34,624 nt of DNA from positions 1 to 34,624 of IMG/VR virus record IMGVR_UViG_3300041809_003462; one strand, 5' to 3'. This document shows, piece after piece, positions 32,377-34,624 of the stretch (within the stretch, counting starts at the first letter, position 1; every line of letters starts with the position of its first letter). Below the pieces are notes generated by a model, which was not told the DNA's origin, ran no database searches, and saw only the letters and a program-made list of their open reading frames with translations. Origin of the DNA: a virus. Position numbers and translations under genes: made by a program.

Positions 32377-34624
32377 GGCGTCCATACTTGCGGGCAATGG
32401 CGTGGCCAGCGGCGCGCTGCTTCCCTGGAGTCCGAAATACGCCACCCCTCTGGCGGGCGACGCGTTCGGCCCTGGTCTGACGTTCACCGCGCAAGTTGTC
32501 TACTCGGCCAATGCGGCGGGTGTGGTTCTCTCCACTGCAAAGATCACCGGCTACCTCCCGGTCAACGTGGGGCCTGCACCAACGGGCTACACGCTGGACC
32601 CGCTGGTAAAAACGCTGGATGCCGAGTTGTACCTCATCGCCCATTCCGGCGTGCTCGGGACCGCGCTTGTGGGTGTGACGTCCAGTACGTTGACGCTTGG
32701 CGGCACTTGGACGACAGCCCAGTGCGCCCTCTGCGTGGGCCGCGTGCTCTCGATCATTGGCAAGGGCGACGGCAGCGTCATTCCGGTGGCGAATTTCACC
32801 GTCACGGCCGCAACCACGGCGGGGGTATTTACGGTTTCGCAGGACCCCACCAGCGTGGGAATCGTCGCGGGGGATTTGGTGGTCTTGCGGTCCCTGCCCA
32901 CTTCGATAGCCGGCAACCAGATCATCGACACGCTTTGGGATAACCCCCTGGAGCACAGCGGACTTGGCTTGGCGCCCGGCGTGGAGGTGGGAAATTACTT
33001 CCTGGTTTTATACGGTACCGGCGCCGGGCAGATCCAAGTTATCACCGCCAACGACGCCACATCGATCACCACCATGCCCTTCGCCGTTCCGCTGGATGCA
33101 ACCTCCATCGGGATCGTGCTCCAGGGCTACAACGTCTTTGCGGATTACGCCACTGGGCCGATTTCGAACTCGCAGGCGTCCATTCCGGTGGTGATGACTC
33201 CGGCCATCAACAATGTGCTCGGGGAGACGGTCCTGATTGTGGTGAAGACCGTGAGCGCGTCCGGCCAGGAATCGAGTCTGGCCGTATCCCCGAAGCGCGA
33301 GGTTTACAGTTTCGGCGCCGGCGGCACCCGGCTCATCCTGGCTTCGTCCAACCAGTCCATGACGGATGGCCTGCTGCTCGTCAATGACGGGAGCGCGTCT
33401 CCGCACACCACCACGCTTACCGAGGCTGTCTCAGCCACGACCAACACCATCCCGGTTGCCGATGGCGAGTACGTGGTCAATGGCGCCTGGATACAGATCG
33501 GCACGGAAATGCTGTCCGTCGAGGCCAACGGCGGCACGGTAGGAGCGGCAAATCTGGTTTGCGTCCGCGGGGTGGCCGGAACAACGGCGGCCGCCTATGC
33601 CAGCGGGACGACCGTCAATATCCCTGGCCATTCTGTTGTGAGCCTATTGCCAATTGGGGGTCAGCCCAACAACAGAATCACGATCCAAAAGCTTAACGCC
33701 GGGATCAGCAGTGGGCTGAGCTACACGGTGGTGCAGGCGGCGCCGGGAGATACGTTCCAGGGCGGCGCAACGCAGGAGTGTTTGCTCGATAGCACGGCGG
33801 AACTTGGGACGCTGGCGCTCACGGCTCCGGCGACTGGCTCGACCTGGACCGTTACGACCGGCCCCGCGCCGCTGGTTGCGGCTGCGTCTGGTGGCGGCGG
33901 TGATGTGAACGGTCCTGCCTCCGCGGCGGATGGAGATATAGCGGTTTACGACGGCACAACTGGCAAGCTGATAAAGGACTCCGGTGTTACGCTGGCCTCC
34001 TTCCCCGCTCCGACAACTCCCGGACCCGCCGATATTACCTTCGTCATCGACGGCGGCGGCGTGGCCATCGTCGCTGGCGTGGCGGGCTATCTCTCGGTCG
34101 ATTTCCCCTGCACCATCACGGAAGTCACGCTGCTTGCGGATCAGACCGCGTCGGCAGTCATCGACATTTGGAAGCTCAATATCGCGTCGGGGTACCCGCC
34201 GCTGGTTGGCAACTCGATCTGCGCCTCCGATCTGCCCACGCTGGCGACGGGCCAGACCTACCAGGATGCGACGCTCGCGGGTTGGACGACCAGCATTGCC
34301 GCTGGCGACGTGCTCGCCTTCAACGTGCAGAGCAACACCGCCGCCCAGAGGATCACACTGGTCCTCAAGGTGACGCGCACGGGATCGGCCGGACCGGTGG
34401 GTGCAACTGGCGCGACAGGTGCCACCGGAGCGACCGGCGCGACTGGACCCACGGGGCCGACCGGTGCAACTGGATTGACGGGCGCAACCGGAGCGACTGG
34501 GCCGGCAGGACCAACCGGCGCGACCGACCCGACCGGGCCCAATGGCAGCACCGGCCCCGCAGGTCCTACCGGGCCGCAGGGACCGGCTGGCACCATGGGC
34601 GGCCCCTCTTCGTCCACAGATGGC
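32369..34624 (+). CDS. Tail fibre / receptor-binding protein with collagen-like end (incomplete)
   Basis: The ATG at 32369 overlaps the tail-tip stop by eight bases, and the frame stays open for 752 codons to the window edge. The first 430 or so residues are beta-rich modules, several resembling segments at the end of the tail-tip protein ([16 protein letters not shown]-like, AGDLVVLRS). At about residue 520 is [19 protein letters not shown], a segment common in phage fibres. A globular domain follows (about 545-670), then Gly-X-Y collagen-like repeats from about residue 672. The protein would form the trimeric host-contact fibre. Confidence 0.85.
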   Translation, partial: MGKASILAGNGVASGALLPWSPKYATPLAGDAFGPGLTFTAQVVYSANAAGVVLSTAKITGYLPVNVGPAPTGYTLDPLVKTLDAELYLIAHSGVLGTALVGVTSSTLTLGGTWTTAQCALCVGRVLSIIGKGDGSVIPVANFTVTAATTAGVFTVSQDPTSVGIVAGDLVVLRSLPTSIAGNQIIDTLWDNPLEHSGLGLAPGVEVGNYFLVLYGTGAGQIQVITANDATSITTMPFAVPLDATSIGIVLQGYNVFADYATGPISNSQASIPVVMTPAINNVLGETVLIVVKTVSASGQESSLAVSPKREVYSFGAGGTRLILASSNQSMTDGLLLVNDGSASPHTTTLTEAVSATTNTIPVADGEYVVNGAWIQIGTEMLSVEANGGTVGAANLVCVRGVAGTTAAAYASGTTVNIPGHSVVSLLPIGGQPNNRITIQKLNAGISSGLSYTVVQAAPGDTFQGGATQECLLDSTAELGTLALTAPATGSTWTVTTGPAPLVAAASGGGGDVNGPASAADGDIAVYDGTTGKLIKDSGVTLASFPAPTTPGPADITFVIDGGGVAIVAGVAGYLSVDFPCTITEVTLLADQTASAVIDIWKLNIASGYPPLVGNSICASDLPTLATGQTYQDATLAGWTTSIAAGDVLAFNVQSNTAAQRITLVLKVTRTGSAGPVGATGATGATGATGATGPTGPTGATGLTGATGATGPAGPTGATDPTGPNGSTGPAGPTGPQGPAGTMGGPSSSTDG
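34382..34600 (+). repeat. Collagen-like Gly-X-Y repeat region
   Basis: In the fibre frame about 24 triplets of the Gly-X-Y type, mostly GAT, GPT and GPA, run almost to the window end. One break occurs where GAC (Asp) replaces a glycine codon in GATDPTG, and another near the end (TMGGP). Such repeats form trimeric stalks and are prone to length change. Confidence 0.85.

Noticed and set aside
34258-34617. Minus-strand Gly/Pro/Val-rich frame
   Set aside because: It is the mirror of the collagen-like repeats in the fibre gene.
1-34624. CRISPR array, rRNA, insertion sequence or integrase
   Set aside because: No regularly spaced long repeats, rRNA-like segments, transposase or recombinase motifs were seen on either strand.

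Overview
The window is a 34.6 kb stretch of a temperate siphovirus (lambda/HK97-type) genome, most likely an integrated prophage. It is GC-rich throughout. Gene content and codon style (ParB-methyltransferase fusions, DUF3489, many toxin-antitoxin loci) suggest a soil bacterium of the Acidobacteriota or similar, but nothing here fixes the host. No integrase, lysis, replication or repressor gene is visible, and both window ends cut through the element.

Layout. 1-1263: two small hypothetical genes, then a gene-free control-like region holding an array of GGTTGTCA repeats and a tandem hairpin repeat. 1264-4948: two tandem ParB-domain/DNA-methyltransferase fusions, a HigBA toxin-antitoxin pair on the opposite strand, and a broken copy of the methyltransferase 3' end. 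5038-7417: two small membrane proteins, then a minus-strand group (hypothetical, DUF3489, small basic protein) with a clear terminator. 7492-19174: the morphogenesis block in lambda order: terminase small and large subunits, gpW-like joiner, portal, a bacterioferritin-like protein, protease/major-capsid fusion, DUF2190 capsid protein, head-tail joining and completion proteins, and tail tube. 19868-34624: tail assembly proteins, virion-morphogenesis-like protein, tape measure, distal tail protein, a very large fused tail-tip protein with a lambda gpL-like cysteine motif, and a fibre ending in collagen-like Gly-X-Y repeats that runs off the window.

The striking feature is that the morphogenesis block is interrupted at many gene junctions by toxin-antitoxin or other accessory cassettes, nearly all on the minus strand against the phage genes: HigBA, an orphan BrnA, a frameshifted VapBC-like pair, HicBA, DUF433/DUF5615, a DUF433 remnant with a 59-residue ORF, an HNH nuclease pair, and BrnTA. 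Several of these carry a -10 hexamer only 6-11 bases before the start codon, which predicts leaderless transcripts, whereas many phage genes use Shine-Dalgarno sites or stop/start overlaps. Single-base frameshifts in the vapC-like toxin and in the tail-tip gene suggest partial decay, or assembly error, in an otherwise intact particle-forming gene set.
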